From Gammaproteobacteria bacterium (GTDB lineage Bacteria > Pseudomonadota > Gammaproteobacteria > Steroidobacterales > Steroidobacteraceae): 45,890 bases of DNA. A program made the translations under genes and the position numbers. Below, piece after piece: positions 44,871-45,890 of this stretch (positions within the stretch are counted from its first letter, which is position 1; each line of letters opens with the position of its first letter). Under the pieces are notes generated by a model that was not told the DNA's origin, made no database searches, and worked only from the letters and a program-made list of their open reading frames with translations. The stretch is taken from assembly GCA_009692285.1 (NCBI GenBank), contig SHZO01000003.1, positions 1 through 45,890 of the forward strand. The letters run 5' to 3'.

Positions 44871-45890
44871 GCTTGGAAAATGGCTTTAAAGCTAATGCTG
44901 TGCCAACCGTTGCTTCACTGGCACGAGGTTTAGCGAAGGGCGACTTTTCTAGCGTTGAACTCACGCAAGGATATTTAGCCCGTATTGCTGCTCTCCAGCC
45001 GGTGCTTAATGCCTTTATCACGGTTACAGCAGAATCCGCTTTGGCCGCAGCGGCGGCTGCAGATTCCCTGCGGGCTCAGGGCAAAGCCGGCCCGCTGAAC
45101 GGCATACCTCTTGCGCATAAAGATATCTTTTGCACGACAGATGTGCTGACTACTTGCGGATCAAAGATGCTGGCTGATTTTATTTCACCCTATGACGCCA
45201 CGGTAGTTGCTAAGTTGCGTGCCGCTGGTGGAGTGATGCTTGGCAAACTGAATATGGACGAATTTGCCATGGGCTCCTCCAACGAAACGAGTCATTTTGG
45301 TGCTGTGCATAATCCTTGGGATATTAGGCGGGTACCTGGGGGGTCATCTGGTGGTTCAGCTGCTGCGGTAGCGGCTCGAATAATTCCTGCTGCTACGGCT
45401 ACGGATACCGGCGGTTCAATTCGTCAGCCGGCCGCACTTTGTGGTGTCACGGGGATTAAGCCCACCTATGGTCGCGTAAGTCGTTACGGCATGATTGCCT
45501 TTGCTTCTAGCTTGGATCAGGCGGGTTTGATTACCATCAGCGCTGAAGACGCTGCTATGTTGCTTGGATCTATGTCAGGTTTTGATCCACGCGACTCCAC
45601 TAGCATCGATGTGCCTGTGCCCGATTACACCGCCACGTTAAATAATTCTTTAGAAGGACTGACCATTGGCTTAGTCCGCGAATTTTTCGAGAAGGGCTTG
45701 GATGCTGATTGTGAACAACGCATCCGAGAAGCTATTGTCGTTTATGAAAAGTTGGGCGCAAAAACACGCGTACTCAGTTGTCCGAATCTGCCGTTGTCCG
45801 TACCGACCTATTACGTGGTTGCCCCAGCGGAGTGTTCCTCAAATTTAGCACGTTTTGATGGCGTACGTTTTGGTCATCGCTGCCAAGCCC
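44867..45890 (+). CDS. gatA: Glutamyl/aspartyl-tRNA amidotransferase subunit A (3' truncated by window)
   Basis: Amidase subunit that releases ammonia from glutamine for GatB. About 341 residues are visible; the C terminus lies beyond the window. The amidase triad is intact: K85 in LAHKDIF, cis-Ser S160 in [12 protein letters not shown], and the nucleophile S184 in [11 protein letters not shown]. The GTG start at 44867 overlaps the gatC stop. Presence of GatCAB suggests that this organism charges tRNA(Asn) and/or tRNA(Gln) indirectly; gatB would be expected next. Confidence 0.96.
   Translation, partial: MSLENGFKANAVPTVASLARGLAKGDFSSVELTQGYLARIAALQPVLNAFITVTAESALAAAAAADSLRAQGKAGPLNGIPLAHKDIFCTTDVLTTCGSKMLADFISPYDATVVAKLRAAGGVMLGKLNMDEFAMGSSNETSHFGAVHNPWDIRRVPGGSSGGSAAAVAARIIPAATATDTGGSIRQPAALCGVTGIKPTYGRVSRYGMIAFASSLDQAGLITISAEDAAMLLGSMSGFDPRDSTSIDVPVPDYTATLNNSLEGLTIGLVREFFEKGLDADCEQRIREAIVVYEKLGAKTRVLSCPNLPLSVPTYYVVAPAECSSNLARFDGVRFGHRCQA

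Overview
This window reads as an ordinary, gene-dense stretch of chromosome from a gammaproteobacterium that I cannot place in a genus. It shows an E. coli-like lptD-surA-pdxA-rsmA-apaG-apaH block, an mreBCD-mrdA-rodA-mltB-rlpA-dacA cell-shape block, and a Pseudomonas-like amgK-murU pair. It also shows GatCAB amidotransferase genes and an SAH riboswitch in front of ahcY, an element known mainly from beta- and gammaproteobacteria. I see no insertion sequence, phage, integrase, tRNA, rRNA or CRISPR array. No gap between genes exceeds about 190 bases. Many junctions overlap as ATGA, GTGA or TAATG, so the operons are tightly packed.

Layout. 1-647: adk, lacking only the first base of its start codon. 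640-1743: rnd on the minus strand. 1788-4923 (+): an unrecognised membrane protein, mpl, ubiX and a stand-alone LON-domain protein. 4893-9273 (-): metK, SAH riboswitch, ahcY, a cpdA-like phosphodiesterase and a CPBP membrane protease. 9457-19784 (+): tkt, gap, pgk and pyk, running into a penicillin-acylase-family hydrolase, a MoxR ATPase and a CoxE-like VWA protein. 19781-20308 (-): an exported PrxQ-type peroxiredoxin. 20402-21704 (+): a patatin-like protein and a 35-residue lysine-rich protein. 21720-23944 (-): class I fumarase and a cupin. 24031-30569 (-): lptD to apaH. 30618-34681 (+): amgK, murU, lipA, lipB and folE. 34692-44471 (-): mreB, mreC, mreD, mrdA, rodA, mltB, rlpA, dacA, dat and ybeD. 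44580-end (+): gatC and a truncated gatA.

The dominant theme is the cell envelope: lateral-wall synthesis (MreBCD, PBP2, RodA), peptidoglycan trimming (MltB, RlpA, DacA), D-amino acid supply (Dat), wall recycling (Mpl, AmgK, MurU) and outer-membrane biogenesis (LptD, SurA). The second theme is central metabolism: lower glycolysis, transketolase, fumarase, the SAM/SAH cycle, and lipoate, folate, PLP and ubiquinone cofactors.

The best leads are (i) an SAH riboswitch inside the metK-ahcY operon with a visible competing hairpin over the ahcY ribosome site, possibly reaching cpdA downstream; (ii) a penicillin acylase-MoxR-VWA trio joined to pyruvate kinase; (iii) the 35-residue lysine-rich protein with a strong ribosome site. 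No wholly new system is evident. Functional calls rest on motif recognition by eye, without database searches.
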